DNA from: an uncultured Lachnospiraceae bacterium
GTDB taxonomy: Bacteria; Bacillota; Clostridia; Lachnospirales; Lachnospiraceae
Reading direction: 5' to 3'
NCBI GenBank assembly: GCA_947589305.1
Contig: CANQAP010000010.1
Location: forward strand, 1-61,694
Length of the DNA: 61,694 bases
A program made the translations under genes and the position numbers. A model generated the notes under the pieces. The model made no database searches. It was not told where the DNA came from and was given only the letters and a program-made list of their open reading frames with translations. This document shows, piece after piece, positions 1-9,344 of the stretch; the stretch's first letter is position 1; each line of letters begins with the position of its first letter.

Positions 1-252
1 CAGAGAAAAATCTTCTATCAGTTTTAGCGCCGCCTCATACTGTGTCAGACCGAACATCCGGGAAACATAGTCAATGGCATCACCGCCCACGCCGCAGGCG
101 AAGCAGTGGTAATTTTTATCAATCTTCATACTCGGATGCTTATCATCGTGAAATGGGCAGCATGCCATGCCATTTCTCTTTATCTGTAACCCATATCCCT
201 CTGCCGCCTGTCTTGCGGTCAAATGCTCTTTTACTTCACTGAAAATAGACAA
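1..252 (-). CDS. CHC2 zinc-finger DNA primase, N-terminal part (cut by window edge)
   Basis: The first 84 residues are visible, and the gene runs off the left edge. It contains a CHC2-type zinc finger: CCPFHDDKHPS, then about 17 residues later HCFACGVGGDAIDYV. This is the metal-binding module with which DnaG-like primases contact template DNA. The chosen start is TTG at 252-250, preceded by AAAGGAG with 7-nt spacing; no ATG is available upstream in frame. Small CHC2 proteins like this are typical of conjugative/integrative elements rather than the housekeeping dnaG, and the neighbouring integrase agrees with that. Whether a catalytic TOPRIM domain follows cannot be seen. Confidence 0.8.
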   Translation of the reverse strand, partial: MSIFSEVKEHLTARQAAEGYGLQIKRNGMACCPFHDDKHPSMKIDKNYHCFACGVGGDAIDYVSRMFGLTQYEAALKLIEDFSL

Positions 253-393
253 AACAACAGCTCCTTTCTTTGATTTTAGGTGTCAAAAACAATCCATAAA
301 AACTTATGGAAATTTCATCTGCACCATTGTCGAAAGACCGGAGCTCTGCTATACTGTATTTGCGAGATAGAGTATAGTAAAGCTCAGCTTTCA

Positions 394-1503
394 TTACTCG
401 GAAATGCCCTTGTTACCAGCAGGGGCATTTTCTCTGTTCCAACTGTCATCCGCAACCAACTGATCTAACAAGGAAGCAACCTTTTTCTGTTCACTCGGAT
501 ATAAATGCCCGTATGTATTGAGTGTAATCTTAATATCCTTATGTCCCAGACGCTCCTTGATGATGAGCGGCTGCACTCCCTGCTTGATCAGATAGGCACA
601 ATGACTATGCCGCAGAGAATGTACATCAATCTTCTTAACGCCGGCTTTTTCAATATGCCGCTTCATCATGTGCTGTACGGCTTCCGCCACAACAGGGAAC
701 AGTCTTTCATTCGACGGGTACTGATACAGTTGCTTCCAGTAATCCCGGATCTCATTTGCCAAAAACACCGGAATTTCTATCGTCCTTACAGAATTATCCG
801 TTTTGGGCACAGTGATGACATCTTCCTTGTTCATCCGGTAATAAGTCTTCCGAATGTGGATCTGACAGTTATCCAGGTCAATATCTTCCATAGAAAGTGC
901 CAGCATTTCACCCTCGCGCATCCCCGTCCAAAACAAAAGCTGAAACATCAAATAAGAGCGACTCCCCTTTTCAAAAGTTGCAATAAACTTCTGATATTCC
1001 TCATACGTCCAGAACTCCAGCCGCCTTACATCCGAACGCCCTATCTTTTTGACCTTCTTGCAAGGATTGTTAAACAGGTTGTAGATCTTCTGCGCGTGTG
1101 TAAAGAGTGCCGTCACTTGATTCTGCAGCATCCTCTGGTAGCTTTCCGAAAAGTTCTTATCCCGGATCTCATTCTGCCACGCAATAATGTCTGACGGTGT
1201 GATCTCGTTCATTTTCTTTTCTCCCAGATAAGGAAGTATATGTGACTGTATCATATACCGCTTATTCCTCTGGGAGCGTGCTTTCAATTCTCCGCTTTTA
1301 TCATGGAAATAAATCTCCACAAAGTTTGCCAGTGTCATATCCATATCCGCACTGGCTATGCGCTTGTACTCATTTTCATAGTCCTGTGCTTCTTTTTTTG
1401 TCCGAAAGCCTCTTTTATACTTTTTCTTTCTTTTTCCCATCCAGTCCTCATAATAGAACTGGCAGTACCAGCTTCCGCGCTCTGCATCTTTATAGACCGG
1501 CAT
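394..1503 (-). CDS. Tyrosine recombinase / integrase of the mobile element
   Basis: Site-specific integrase of 369 residues. An N-terminal arm-type DNA-binding segment (about residues 1-45, rich in aromatic residues and lysine) is followed by a core-binding SAM-like domain (about 55-150) and the catalytic domain. Catalytic residues are visible: R196 (TGMREGEM), H295 and R298 (DVHSLRHSH), H321 (LGHKD) and nucleophile Y331 (LNTYGH). Length and layout fit Tn916/phage-type integrases. It lies directly downstream of the small HTH gene (15-nt gap) and shares its promoter at 1787-1815. A short inverted repeat (402-430) overlaps its last codons, but no T-run follows on this strand. The target site is unknown, although the element ends next to tuf. 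Confidence 0.93.
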   Translation of the reverse strand: MPVYKDAERGSWYCQFYYEDWMGKRKKKYKRGFRTKKEAQDYENEYKRIASADMDMTLANFVEIYFHDKSGELKARSQRNKRYMIQSHILPYLGEKKMNEITPSDIIAWQNEIRDKNFSESYQRMLQNQVTALFTHAQKIYNLFNNPCKKVKKIGRSDVRRLEFWTYEEYQKFIATFEKGSRSYLMFQLLFWTGMREGEMLALSMEDIDLDNCQIHIRKTYYRMNKEDVITVPKTDNSVRTIEIPVFLANEIRDYWKQLYQYPSNERLFPVVAEAVQHMMKRHIEKAGVKKIDVHSLRHSHCAYLIKQGVQPLIIKERLGHKDIKITLNTYGHLYPSEQKKVASLLDQLVADDSWNRENAPAGNKGISE

Positions 1504-1518
1504 TATGCTCCCTCCTTC

Positions 1519-1716
1519 CTATGCCGTTTCCGTCTGAGACAGACTGCCGTAAAACTTTTTCTCCCAATAGGCTCTAGGAACTTTTCCAGCGATCACAATA
1601 AATCCAGACTCTTTCAATTCCTGATTCAGTTCCCGGATAATCTTGTAAGCATAACCTCTGGAAATGCCAAGCTCATTGCAGATGTCTTCTGCATTCATCA
1701 TGTATTGCCCTTTCAT
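1519..1716 (-). CDS. Small HTH protein, excisionase-like / recombination directionality factor candidate
   Basis: 65-residue protein with a helix-turn-helix near the N-terminus (NAEDICNELGISRGYAYKII, about residues 8-27) and a basic/aromatic C-terminus. It starts at ATG 1716 with a good GGAGGTGAG site. It is the first gene of a two-gene unit with the integrase, as expected for an excisionase that sets the direction of recombination. The family is not identified with certainty; a small transcriptional regulator of the integrase is the alternative. Confidence 0.7.
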   Translation of the reverse strand: MKGQYMMNAEDICNELGISRGYAYKIIRELNQELKESGFIVIAGKVPRAYWEKKFYGSLSQTETA

Positions 1717-1786
1717 ACTCTCACCTCCGTTCTTGATACTGTTTCAAGATATATTTGTTTGCTATTTATATCTTGTCTATGGTTTC

Positions 1787-1815
1787 ATCATACTCCTTGC
1801 ATTACATATTGTCAA
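1787..1815 (-). promoter_or_regulatory. Promoter of the HTH-integrase unit
   Basis: On the minus strand: -35 TTGACA (1815-1810), 17-nt spacer, -10 TATGAT (1792-1787). It is placed about 70 nt before the HTH start codon. The -35 is perfect and the -10 matches five of six positions. Confidence 0.75.
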
Positions 1816-1859
1816 GTTATTTTTGTTGAAATTTTTATATCTTTATGTTAAAATATTAC

Positions 1860-1923
1860 TTGACATATTTGACATGGTTTCTTTATCAGCAAATATAAAA
1901 ACAGAGCAGCCGCCTGACTGCTC
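1860..1923 (+). promoter_or_regulatory. Tandem TTGACA motifs and leader hairpin before the DUF6076-like gene
   Basis: Two TTGACA hexamers occur 9 nt apart (1860-1865 and 1869-1874). Together with the opposite-strand TTGACA at 1815-1810 they make three copies in 65 bp. A hairpin (GAGCAG/CTGCTC, 1904-1923) follows just before the Shine-Dalgarno GGGAGG. One TTGACA is probably a -35 element, but no clean -10 is visible; the extra copies could be an operator. Confidence 0.4.
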
Positions 1924-1940
1924 CGAAAGGGAGGTTTCCT

Positions 1941-3161
1941 ATGAATTTATATTCGATCAACACCATAAAGCAGGATTTATCCTTTTTTCCGCTTACATAC
2001 ATCCTGCAAAAATCAGACTATTCTGAATCACTCGTGCTGCCTTACCACACTGCGGATAAACAAGCGGGACAGGAGAGCCTGAGCGCAGACCGCCCAATTC
2101 TGTCTAACTGGATGGAGCTTCTCGATTATGATACGGAATCGAAAGAAACTCTTGATAAGACCTTTGATCTGCTGCTGTCATCCATCCATTTGTTTGGCAT
2201 ACAGGCAGATAAAACAGATACGGATCCCGCCAGTGACATAACACATTTTCTAAAGTCCTTTCAAGGCAGTCATTTCAGTGATCTTGCCAGCTCGGTCCTG
2301 GACATCTTAAAGGACTGTTTCGATCCCTGCCCTGTCCTTGCCTATCTCTATCCGCATTACTATACAATGCTTCATTTACTGCATTTATACAGTGAAAAAA
2401 CTTGTTCCTATAAAGAAATAGAAGCCGGGTTTTCAACGGAAGCTCATTTTCTTCTGTCAGAACTGCAAACCTTAAAGGCTTCCTATACACAGGCGAGAAA
2501 ATACACCCAGTCTGTGTTCATTGAGCCGTATACGGAAAGCGCCTCCATTTCAGGCACCGCCTCGACAGCTCTATATCATTCGTACTGCAAGATACAAGGG
2601 CAGCCTGATTTTTATACCGATTCCTTTGACTATCCGGTGGGAGTAAAGGATTGTATGAATATGTTTGGTACAGAAACTCCCGCATGGCATTCCTACTTTG
2701 ATTTCTTTGCCAAAAAGGCAGTGCAAAGCGATATGCAGGAATACCCTATCACATCATTTGCCCAATTTCTTCATATCGGATTGTCCGTTATGATGTCGGA
2801 GGGAATGGTGATCCGGAAATGCCGGTTATGTAATGGTTACTTCCACACAAAGCACTCATCCGATCAGATGTACTGCAGCCGCATATACAAAAATACTGCC
2901 GCTACCTGCAGCGAAGTCGGCGTGAGAAAGACTTACAAGGAAAAGCTGTTCCAGCATCCCATCCATCAGGAATTTACCAAAGCCTATAACAAACTCTATG
3001 GGCGTATCCGCCGGGGAAAAGTTCCCAGCGATACGCCGCTGATGGACGAATTAAAAAGTCTGCATGATGAATATACCGAAAAATATGAGAACACACACCA
3101 GAAAGACCGAGAAGCGGTTTGGAAAGAATATATTCAGAAGAATAAGGAATTGCTTGGATAA
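1941..3161 (+). CDS. DUF6076-like accessory protein of the mobile element
   Basis: 406-residue protein of unknown function. Residues ~1-270 are helical and acidic with no motif I recognise. A cysteine/histidine cluster follows at about 297-325 (CRLCNGYF, HTKHSS, MYCSR, ATC) that looks like a treble-clef or zinc-ribbon metal site, and the C-terminus is basic and probably coiled-coil. This arrangement resembles the DUF6076 family, proteins found scattered on Firmicutes integrative elements; that assignment is from memory of the motif. The start ATG at 1941 has GGGAGG 6 nt upstream. It points toward tuf, opposite to the integrase, and is the last element gene before the chromosomal core. A DNA- or RNA-binding role is inference from the zinc cluster only. 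Confidence 0.65.
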   Translation: MNLYSINTIKQDLSFFPLTYILQKSDYSESLVLPYHTADKQAGQESLSADRPILSNWMELLDYDTESKETLDKTFDLLLSSIHLFGIQADKTDTDPASDITHFLKSFQGSHFSDLASSVLDILKDCFDPCPVLAYLYPHYYTMLHLLHLYSEKTCSYKEIEAGFSTEAHFLLSELQTLKASYTQARKYTQSVFIEPYTESASISGTASTALYHSYCKIQGQPDFYTDSFDYPVGVKDCMNMFGTETPAWHSYFDFFAKKAVQSDMQEYPITSFAQFLHIGLSVMMSEGMVIRKCRLCNGYFHTKHSSDQMYCSRIYKNTAATCSEVGVRKTYKEKLFQHPIHQEFTKAYNKLYGRIRRGKVPSDTPLMDELKSLHDEYTEKYENTHQKDREAVWKEYIQKNKELLG

Positions 3162-3243
3162 TACCTGTCAGATTTTCATTTCCCGAATATTTTAGAAGCA
3201 AAATAGAAGCATAGACACCCTACAAAGCTGCCAGCCATACAAA

Positions 3244-3273
3244 AAGGCTCCCGAGCATACACTCGGAAGCCTT
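3244..3273 (-). terminator. Rho-independent terminator of tuf
   Basis: 12-nt arms (3244-3255 and 3262-3273, one G-T mismatch) with a T-run on the minus strand just beyond, 22 nt after the tuf stop codon. Confidence 0.85.
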
Positions 3274-3294
3274 GATTTTACTGCATTTTTTCAA

Positions 3295-4482
3295 TTACTC
3301 AATGATAGAAGCCACACGACCAGAACCTACGGTACGTCCACCCTCACGGATAGCGAATGTCAGACCTTGATCCATAGCAACCGGATGGATCAGCTCGATT
3401 GTCATCTCTACGTTATCGCCCGGCATGCACATCTCAGTACCGGCTGGCAAGTTACATACACCGGTCACGTCAGTTGTCCGGAAATAAAACTGTGGACGAT
3501 AATTGTTGAAGAACGGAGTATGACGACCACCCTCGTCTTTGGTCAAAACGTAAACCTGAGCGGTAAACTTGTGATGGCAGGTTACAGAACCCGGCTTACA
3601 CAGAACCTGACCTCTTTCGATTTCCTCTCTCTTGATACCACGAAGCAAAGCACCGATGTTATCACCTGCCTGACCTTCATCCAAGAGCTTACGGAACATC
3701 TCGATACCGGTTACGGTTGTCTTCTGTACTTCCGGCTTAATACCCACGATTTCAACTTCATCATTCAAATGAAGCACACCTGACTCTACTCTACCGGTAG
3801 CAACCGTACCACGACCAGTAATCGTAAATACATCCTCTACAGGCATCAGGAACGGCTTATCAGTATCTCTCTGAGGATCCGGAATATATTCATCAATGGT
3901 ACTCATTAATTCCATGATCTTGTCGCCCCACTCGCTGTTTGGCTCTTCCAAAGCCTTAAGAGCAGAACCCTTGATGATCGGGCAGTCAGTAAATCCATAT
4001 TCCTCTAACTGCTCCGTGATCTCCATCTCAACCAACTCTAATAATTCTTCGTCATCTACCATATCGCACTTATTCATGAATACTACGATATAAGGTACAC
4101 CAACCTGACGGGACAACAGGATATGCTCCTTTGTCTGAGCCATAACACCGTCCGTTGCGGCAACTACCAAGATCGCACCATCCATCTGAGCAGCACCGGT
4201 GATCATGTTCTTAACGTAGTCGGCATGACCCGGGCAGTCAACGTGTGCATAGTGTCTCTTTTCAGTCTCATACTCAACGTGAGCGGTAGAAATGGTAATA
4301 CCTCTTTCTCTCTCTTCCGGAGCCTTATCGATATTTTCAAAATCGGTAGCCGTATTACCGGCAACTCTTTCTGCTAAGACCTTGGTAATAGCAGCCGTTA
4401 AAGTTGTTTTACCATGGTCAACGTGTCCAATGGTACCAATGTTACAATGCGGTTTAGTTCTTTCAAACTTTTCCTTAGCCAT
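3295..4482 (-). CDS. tuf: Elongation factor Tu
   Basis: 395-residue translational GTPase that delivers aminoacyl-tRNA to the ribosomal A site. The G1 loop [10 protein letters not shown] lies near residue 18, followed by RGITI, DCPGH and NKCD, then domains 2 and 3 ending [10 protein letters not shown]; this is full length for the family. The start ATG 4482 has AAGGAGGATATC just upstream. It is last in the str operon (rpsL-rpsG-fusA-tuf) but also has its own promoter at 4549-4577 inside the 185-nt gap after fusA, so it is probably made in excess of the other products. A palindrome (TGCCAA/TTGGCA, about 4505-4519) lies just before the ribosome-binding site. The integrated element begins immediately after its terminator. 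Confidence 0.99.
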   Translation of the reverse strand: MAKEKFERTKPHCNIGTIGHVDHGKTTLTAAITKVLAERVAGNTATDFENIDKAPEERERGITISTAHVEYETEKRHYAHVDCPGHADYVKNMITGAAQMDGAILVVAATDGVMAQTKEHILLSRQVGVPYIVVFMNKCDMVDDEELLELVEMEITEQLEEYGFTDCPIIKGSALKALEEPNSEWGDKIMELMSTIDEYIPDPQRDTDKPFLMPVEDVFTITGRGTVATGRVESGVLHLNDEVEIVGIKPEVQKTTVTGIEMFRKLLDEGQAGDNIGALLRGIKREEIERGQVLCKPGSVTCHHKFTAQVYVLTKDEGGRHTPFFNNYRPQFYFRTTDVTGVCNLPAGTEMCMPGDNVEMTIELIHPVAMDQGLTFAIREGGRTVGSGRVASIIE

Positions 4483-4548
4483 TTTTAGATATCCTCCTTA
4501 ATTTGTGCCAATTCTTGGCAAATATTTTTAAAACATCAGCTAGAAACT

Positions 4549-4577
4549 ATTATATTCGATTACGTTTACATTTTCAA
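4549..4577 (-). promoter_or_regulatory. Internal promoter for tuf
   Basis: Minus strand: -35 TTGAAA (4577-4572), 17-nt spacer, -10 TATAAT (4554-4549). It lies in the fusA-tuf gap, about 70 nt before the tuf start. Confidence 0.8.
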
Positions 4578-4667
4578 GCCTTTTATATTGCCGGCATCCT
4601 GCTTTTTGCAAGATACCGGTTTGTCGTTGTTTGTGTTACAAACCCTTCAATCATCAGTGTTTTTGGA

Positions 4668-6785
4668 TCAGCCCTTCTTAGAAGCGATGACCTTCTCCTG
4701 TACGGACTTCGGCACCTGTTCATACCGTTCAAAGAACATGGAATAGTTACCGCGTCCCTGCGTCTTAGAACGCAGATCGGTTGAATAACCAAACATCTCA
4801 GCAAGCGGTACAAATGCTTTTACCATCTTACCGCCTCCGATATCTTCCATACCTTCGATCCGTCCGCGGCGGGAATTGATATCACCGATTACATCACCCA
4901 TGTATTCTTCCGGCATCGTGACTTCCACACGCATGATCGGCTCTAACAATACGGCTCCGCCCTTTGACATTGCATCCTTGAATGCCATGGAACCTGCGAT
5001 ATGGAATGCCATTTCACTCGAATCGACTTCATGGTACGAACCGTCATAGACGTCGGCTTCTACGCCCAATACCGGGAATCCTGCTAAAATACCGGCTTTC
5101 GTCGCTTCTTCAATACCTTCTCCTACCGCCGGAATATATTCCTTCGGAATCGCGCCGCCGACAACGGAAGAAGTAAACTTGAAAGTTTCTTCCCCATTCG
5201 GGTCCATCGGTCGAAAATGCACTTTACAATGTCCATACTGACCACGACCACCGGACTGCTTCGCATACTTGCTGTCCACATCCACCGGCTTCGTAAAGGT
5301 CTCTTTGTATGCAACCTGTGGCGCGCCGACATTTGCCTCTACCTTAAACTCACGAAGCAAACGGTCTACAATGATTTCCAAATGCAGCTCACCCATACCG
5401 GCAATGATCGTCTGACCGGTCTCTTCATCCGTATGCGCACGGAATGTCGGATCTTCTTCTGCCAGCTTCGCCAATGCTTCACCCAGTTTTCCCTGTCCGG
5501 CTTTCGTCTTTGGCTCGATCGCCAACTCAATAACCGGCTCCGGAAATTCCATGGATTCCAAAATAACCGGGTGCTGTTCATCACAAATGGTATCACCGGT
5601 CGTCGTTGTCTTAAATCCAACTGCTGCCGCAATATCACCGGCATATACTTTATCCAGCTCTGCTCTGTGGTTTGCGTGCATCTGCAGGATACGTCCTACA
5701 CGCTCTTTCTTTCCTTTGGTTGCATTCAGGACATAAGAACCCGAATTTAAAGTACCGGAATATACACGGAAGAATGCCAGTTTACCGACAAACGGATCCG
5801 CCATGATCTTAAATGCCAAAGCAGCAAACGGCTCTTCATCCGAAGAATGACGGGTCACTTCATTTCCTGCCTCATCCACACCTTTGATATCCGGAATGTC
5901 GGTCGGAGCAGGCATGAATTCCAAAATCGCATCCAATAACTTCTGCACGCCCTTGTTACGATAAGCCGAACCACAGCATACCGGTACTGCCGTACATTCA
6001 CAGGTACCCTTTCTCAATGCCGCCTTCAGCGCATCTACAGAAGGTTCTTCTCCTTCCAGATATTCCATCATCAGGTCATCATCTAACTCGCAGACCTTTT
6101 CCACCAATTCCGTATGATAGGTTTCCGCTTGTTCCTTCATATCATCCGGAATATCTACGATACTGATATCATCGCCTTTATCATCATTATAGATATAAGC
6201 TCTCATTTCAAACAGATCGATGATACCCTTAAATTCATCTTCCTTGCCGATCGGCAACTGGGTAACGATTGCATTCTTCCCTAAACGGGTACGGATCTGT
6301 TCCACTGCCCCATAGAAATCAGCGCCTAAAATGTCCATCTTATTAATGAATGCCATTCTCGGTACATTATAGGTATCCGCCTGACGCCAAACATTCTCTG
6401 ACTGTGGTTCTACACCGCCCTTTGCGCAGAATACGCCGACGGCGCCGTCCAATACACGCAGGGAACGTTCTACTTCCACTGTAAAGTCAACGTGACCCGG
6501 AGTATCAATGATATTGATACGATGCTCTAACGCACCCGGCTTTGCTTTACAATTTTCCTGCAATGTCCAGTGACAAGTGGTAGCCGCAGAAGTGATGGTA
6601 ATGCCTCGTTCCTGCTCCTGCTCCATCCAGTCCATGGTAGCCGTACCTTCATGAGTATCGCCGATTTTATAATTGACACCGGTATAGTACAGAATTCGTT
6701 CTGTCAACGTCGTCTTACCTGCGTCAATGTGGGCCATAATACCGATATTTCTAGTTCTCTCTAACGGATATTCTCTTCCACTCAA
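4668..6785 (-). CDS. fusA: Elongation factor G
   Basis: 705-residue ribosomal translocase. The P-loop is [16 protein letters not shown] at about residues 16-31, with the switch region [11 protein letters not shown], then DTPGHVDF and NKMD, followed by domains II-V; this is full length. The start codon appears to be TTG (6785-6783), with AAGGAGG 8 nt upstream and no alternative ATG in frame near the conserved N-terminus ([14 protein letters not shown]). A TTG start for such a highly expressed gene is unusual. It follows rpsG by about 40 nt in the str operon. Confidence 0.98.
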   Translation of the reverse strand: MSGREYPLERTRNIGIMAHIDAGKTTLTERILYYTGVNYKIGDTHEGTATMDWMEQEQERGITITSAATTCHWTLQENCKAKPGALEHRINIIDTPGHVDFTVEVERSLRVLDGAVGVFCAKGGVEPQSENVWRQADTYNVPRMAFINKMDILGADFYGAVEQIRTRLGKNAIVTQLPIGKEDEFKGIIDLFEMRAYIYNDDKGDDISIVDIPDDMKEQAETYHTELVEKVCELDDDLMMEYLEGEEPSVDALKAALRKGTCECTAVPVCCGSAYRNKGVQKLLDAILEFMPAPTDIPDIKGVDEAGNEVTRHSSDEEPFAALAFKIMADPFVGKLAFFRVYSGTLNSGSYVLNATKGKKERVGRILQMHANHRAELDKVYAGDIAAAVGFKTTTTGDTICDEQHPVILESMEFPEPVIELAIEPKTKAGQGKLGEALAKLAEEDPTFRAHTDEETGQTIIAGMGELHLEIIVDRLLREFKVEANVGAPQVAYKETFTKPVDVDSKYAKQSGGRGQYGHCKVHFRPMDPNGEETFKFTSSVVGGAIPKEYIPAVGEGIEEATKAGILAGFPVLGVEADVYDGSYHEVDSSEMAFHIAGSMAFKDAMSKGGAVLLEPIMRVEVTMPEEYMGDVIGDINSRRGRIEGMEDIGGGKMVKAFVPLAEMFGYSTDLRSKTQGRGNYSMFFERYEQVPKSVQEKVIASKKG

Positions 6786-6826
6786 GGTATTTTCCTCCTT
6801 AATTTTCTAACTACACAAGAACAGTC

Positions 6827-7297
6827 TTAGAATCTGTAATGTGCAAACGCCTTGTTTGCCTCTGCCATCTTGTGCATATCTTCTTTCTTCTTTACGGATG
6901 CGCCAGTGTTATTTGCAGCATCCATAATCTCTTTCGCGAGTCTCTCTTCCATGGTCTTCTCACTTCTCGCACGAGAGTAAGTGGTGATCCAACGCAGACC
7001 CAGCGCCTGACGACGGTCAGGGCGAACATCGATCGGCACCTGATAAGTAGCGCCGCCGATACGTCTTGCCTTTACTTCGAGTAATGGCATAACGTTGTTC
7101 ATCGCTTCATTAAATACTTCTAATGCGTCTTTTCCGGTTTCGTTAGCTACACGTTCAAATGCACCATAAACGATTTTCTGGGCAACACCCTTCTTACCGT
7201 CCAACATGATGTTATTGATCAACTTTGTAACCACTTTATCCTTATAAATCGGATCCGGAAGTACATCTCTTTTCTGAATATGTCCTTTACGTGGCAC
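6827..7297 (-). CDS. rpsG: 30S ribosomal protein S7
   Basis: 156-residue primary 16S rRNA-binding protein of the 30S head. It has the conserved N-terminus [16 protein letters not shown] and the central [16 protein letters not shown] segment. Length is normal. In many bacteria S7 also represses its own operon; no specific mRNA site was assigned here. It sits between rpsL (about 150-nt gap) and fusA. Confidence 0.98.
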   Translation of the reverse strand: MPRKGHIQKRDVLPDPIYKDKVVTKLINNIMLDGKKGVAQKIVYGAFERVANETGKDALEVFNEAMNNVMPLLEVKARRIGGATYQVPIDVRPDRRQALGLRWITTYSRARSEKTMEERLAKEIMDAANNTGASVKKKEDMHKMAEANKAFAHYRF

Positions 7298-7451
7298 GGT
7301 TCTTCCCTCCTAAAAAAATAATGATAAGCTAATAATGATTATTTAGCTTAAAGGTACTCACACCTGTAATAGGTTGTGTTCGTGCGGATCGTGCATGTTA
7401 TCTATCTGTCAATAGGAAAAACATAGCCTGCCCCAGCACGGAATCTGCTAA

Positions 7452-7871
7452 TTATTTAGCATCCTTTGGTCTCTTGGCACCATATTTAGAGCGGGCCTGA
7501 CGTCTCTTTGCAACGCCTGCCGTATCCAAAGTACCTCTGATAATATGATATCTGGTACCCGGAAGGTCCTTTACTCTACCGCCACGGATCAGAACAACGC
7601 TGTGTTCCTGAAGGTTATGTCCCTCACCCGGAATGTAGCTGGTAACCTCGATTCCGTTAGAAAGACGAACTCTGGCAATCTTTCTTAATGCAGAGTTAGG
7701 TTTTTTCGGGGTTGCTGTCTTAACAGCGGTACAAACACCCCGCTTCTGTGGAGCAGAAGAATCCGTTGTCTTCTTTCTTAATGAGTTGTAACCCTTTTGA
7801 AGAGCCGGCGCGGTAGACTTTGCTTCAACAGTCTGTCTTCCCTTTCTAACTAACTGGTTAAATGTTGGCAT
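7452..7871 (-). CDS. rpsL: 30S ribosomal protein S12
   Basis: Decoding-centre protein with the start set at ATG 7871, giving 139 residues beginning [12 protein letters not shown]. An in-frame GTG at 7880 would overlap the Shine-Dalgarno AGGAGGTG itself and was not used. The conserved segments [11 protein letters not shown] and GGRVKDLPG are intact. The lysines equivalent to E. coli K43 and K88, where streptomycin-resistance changes occur, are wild type. It is the first gene of the str operon. Confidence 0.98.
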   Translation of the reverse strand: MPTFNQLVRKGRQTVEAKSTAPALQKGYNSLRKKTTDSSAPQKRGVCTAVKTATPKKPNSALRKIARVRLSNGIEVTSYIPGEGHNLQEHSVVLIRGGRVKDLPGTRYHIIRGTLDTAGVAKRRQARSKYGAKRPKDAK

Positions 7872-7923
7872 GTTTTTCACCTCCTATATGTTGTAGTATT
7901 GCCGAATTTTTCGGACTTTAAAA

Positions 7924-7945
7924 GCACGCGTGTTATCACGCATGC
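7924..7945 (-). other. Hairpin in the rpsL leader
   Basis: Nine-base-pair arms (GCACGCGTG / CACGCATGC, one mismatch) with a 4-nt loop, lying between the promoter and the rpsL start. There is no T-run, so it is more likely a leader structure than a terminator. Role unknown. Confidence 0.5.
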
Positions 7946-7951
7946 CTTATC

Positions 7952-7980
7952 ATTATATCTATGTAATTTTCGTCTGTCAA
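7952..7980 (-). promoter_or_regulatory. Consensus promoter of the str operon
   Basis: Minus strand: -35 TTGACA (7980-7975), exactly 17-nt spacer, -10 TATAAT (7957-7952). It is a perfect match at both hexamers, about 80 nt before rpsL, as expected for a ribosomal-protein operon. Confidence 0.92.
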
Positions 7981-8009
7981 GGAAAAAAGAAAAGATTTTC
8001 CGCTTATGC

Positions 8010-8498
8010 TTACAATCCAAACATTTCACGACAGATCCGCCGTCCGGTTTCCGTTCGAAATATATTTTTATACGCATGTTCCACTGCCTCCTTGGACATG
8101 CCGTCATCAAACAGATTTACCAGAAAATCCGCCTCGATCAGGATCTGATAATCCCTGCTGTCAATATTGGTATATGTATGATGATGCCCTACCAGATAAC
8201 ATACCCTGCGGATCACCATACCCTCACACCCGAGATCGATCAACAGATTTTTCGCCAGTTCCGGACCTAATTCTTCCTGATGCTTACCGTCACAGGTTCC
8301 GTATAGCTCTTCGGATCTATGAATGCCGATGTCATGAACATATGCCGCAATCTCCAAAATATACAATTCATCCGAAGAAAGCGCTTCCGCTTCTCCGATC
8401 AGTTTGGCAAATGAATGCACTTTCATAAAATGCTGGATCCGCTTTGCGTCTCCGGCGTAATAGCGGATCATAGCCAGACATACATCATTCAGCTTCAT
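8010..8498 (-). CDS. HD-domain phosphohydrolase
   Basis: 162-residue protein of the HD superfamily of metal-dependent phosphohydrolases. Visible metal ligands are the His in MKVHSF, the HD pair in YVHDIGIH (about residues 55-62) and the HHHT segment further on. The substrate cannot be told; single-domain HD proteins of this type act on nucleotides or small phosphoesters. The start is ATG 8498, preceded by GGTGAGG. It overlaps the 3' end of the HAD gene by 14 nt, implying translational coupling and a shared role in phosphate-ester turnover. Confidence 0.85.
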   Translation of the reverse strand: MKLNDVCLAMIRYYAGDAKRIQHFMKVHSFAKLIGEAEALSSDELYILEIAAYVHDIGIHRSEELYGTCDGKHQEELGPELAKNLLIDLGCEGMVIRRVCYLVGHHHTYTNIDSRDYQILIEADFLVNLFDDGMSKEAVEHAYKNIFRTETGRRICREMFGL

Positions 8499-9318
8499 GT
8501 TCCTCACCATCTTTCAAGAATAATCGTTCGATGACCGGCACCAGACCGTCTTTGTCATTCGATGCCGTCACGACATCTGCCGCCTGCTTGACTACTTCTT
8601 TTGCATTTTCCATCGCTACACCGACTCCCGCATATTGGATCATGGATATATCGTTATAGCCGTCACCGCAGCAGACTATCTGTTCCCGTTTCAGGTGCAA
8701 CATGTCCGCCAGCCGCTCCACCGATGTTCCTTTATCAACGCCCTGTGCTGTGATCTCCAAGAAAAAATCCTCGGATTTATAGATTCCCAATTCTCCGCCA
8801 AGCGTCTGCAACAGTTCTTCTTCGCAAAGCCCGACATTCTCCGGCTCACCAGACATCAGACATTTATCGATCGGAAACGTAACATCATGCACAAAATCAT
8901 TCACGCGTTTCATTTTCATTTGATTAATACGGACTTCGAATCTTGCATAGTCGTTCGCATCCGTACCCGCAATCGCATATTCATCCTGATACGTAAAGAT
9001 CGTCAAATGATGCCGTACCGCCGCGGCATATAATGCCGGTAAATACCGGTGCGGTAATTCTTTATGGAATAACAGTTCCTGCGTTTGGCAATCCAAAATC
9101 CTTGCTCCGTTAAATGCCAGCACGTACCCGCCGGTTTCTTCCAAATGCAGGACCTCCGTCACCTGTCGGATGCCTGCCGGCGGTCTGCCGGATGCCAATA
9201 CAATGATATGTCCCGCCTCCTGCAATTTCCTCAATGCCTGCAGGGTAGCCGGTGTGATTTCCTTTTGTGTATTTGTCAGCGTACCGTCAATATCCAGTAC
9301 CAGCATTTTGGGTTTCAT
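8485..9318 (-). CDS. Cof-type HAD hydrolase (HAD-IIB)
   Basis: 277-residue sugar-phosphate or flavin-phosphate phosphatase family member. Motif I LVLDIDGTLTNT carries the nucleophilic Asp; motif II is LASGRPP; a conserved Lys sits before KGTSVERL; motif IV is CCGDGYNDISMI. The cap region is of C2 type. The start was moved to ATG 9318, behind GTGAGGA; a longer reading frame to 9390 would run deep into the upstream lipoprotein gene. It still overlaps that gene's last codon positions only slightly upstream, so the two are tightly packed. Substrate unknown. Confidence 0.9.
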   Translation of the reverse strand: MKPKMLVLDIDGTLTNTQKEITPATLQALRKLQEAGHIIVLASGRPPAGIRQVTEVLHLEETGGYVLAFNGARILDCQTQELLFHKELPHRYLPALYAAAVRHHLTIFTYQDEYAIAGTDANDYARFEVRINQMKMKRVNDFVHDVTFPIDKCLMSGEPENVGLCEEELLQTLGGELGIYKSEDFFLEITAQGVDKGTSVERLADMLHLKREQIVCCGDGYNDISMIQYAGVGVAMENAKEVVKQAADVVTASNDKDGLVPVIERLFLKDGEEHEAE

Positions 9319-9344
9319 TTTTATCCTCACTGCATCCGTATCGC

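Larger units (their letters stand above)
1..3240. mobile_element. Integrase end of an integrative element (partial)
   Basis: Region holding a primase fragment, a tyrosine integrase, a small HTH protein and a DUF6076-like accessory protein, all unlike the ribosomal/translation genes that start right after it. The primase reads leftward out of the window, so most of the element lies to the left. The right end must lie between the stop of the accessory gene (3161) and the tuf terminator hairpin (3244-3273). A small direct repeat (TAGAAGC twice, around 3193-3210) lies in that gap and could be an arm-type integrase site, which is inference. The other end is not visible, so the attachment core cannot be defined. 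Calling it an ICE or mobilizable island rests on the CHC2 primase plus integrase combination. Confidence 0.7.

Noticed and set aside
402..430. Hairpin at the integrase 3' end as a terminator
   Set aside because: The stem lies inside the coding sequence and no T-run follows on the integrase strand.
505..1194. 229-codon plus-strand frame opposite the integrase
   Set aside because: Antisense shadow of a well-supported gene with all catalytic residues on the minus strand.
7872..7880. Upstream GTG start for rpsL
   Set aside because: It is part of the Shine-Dalgarno AGGAGGTG, and the conserved S12 N-terminus begins at the ATG at 7871.
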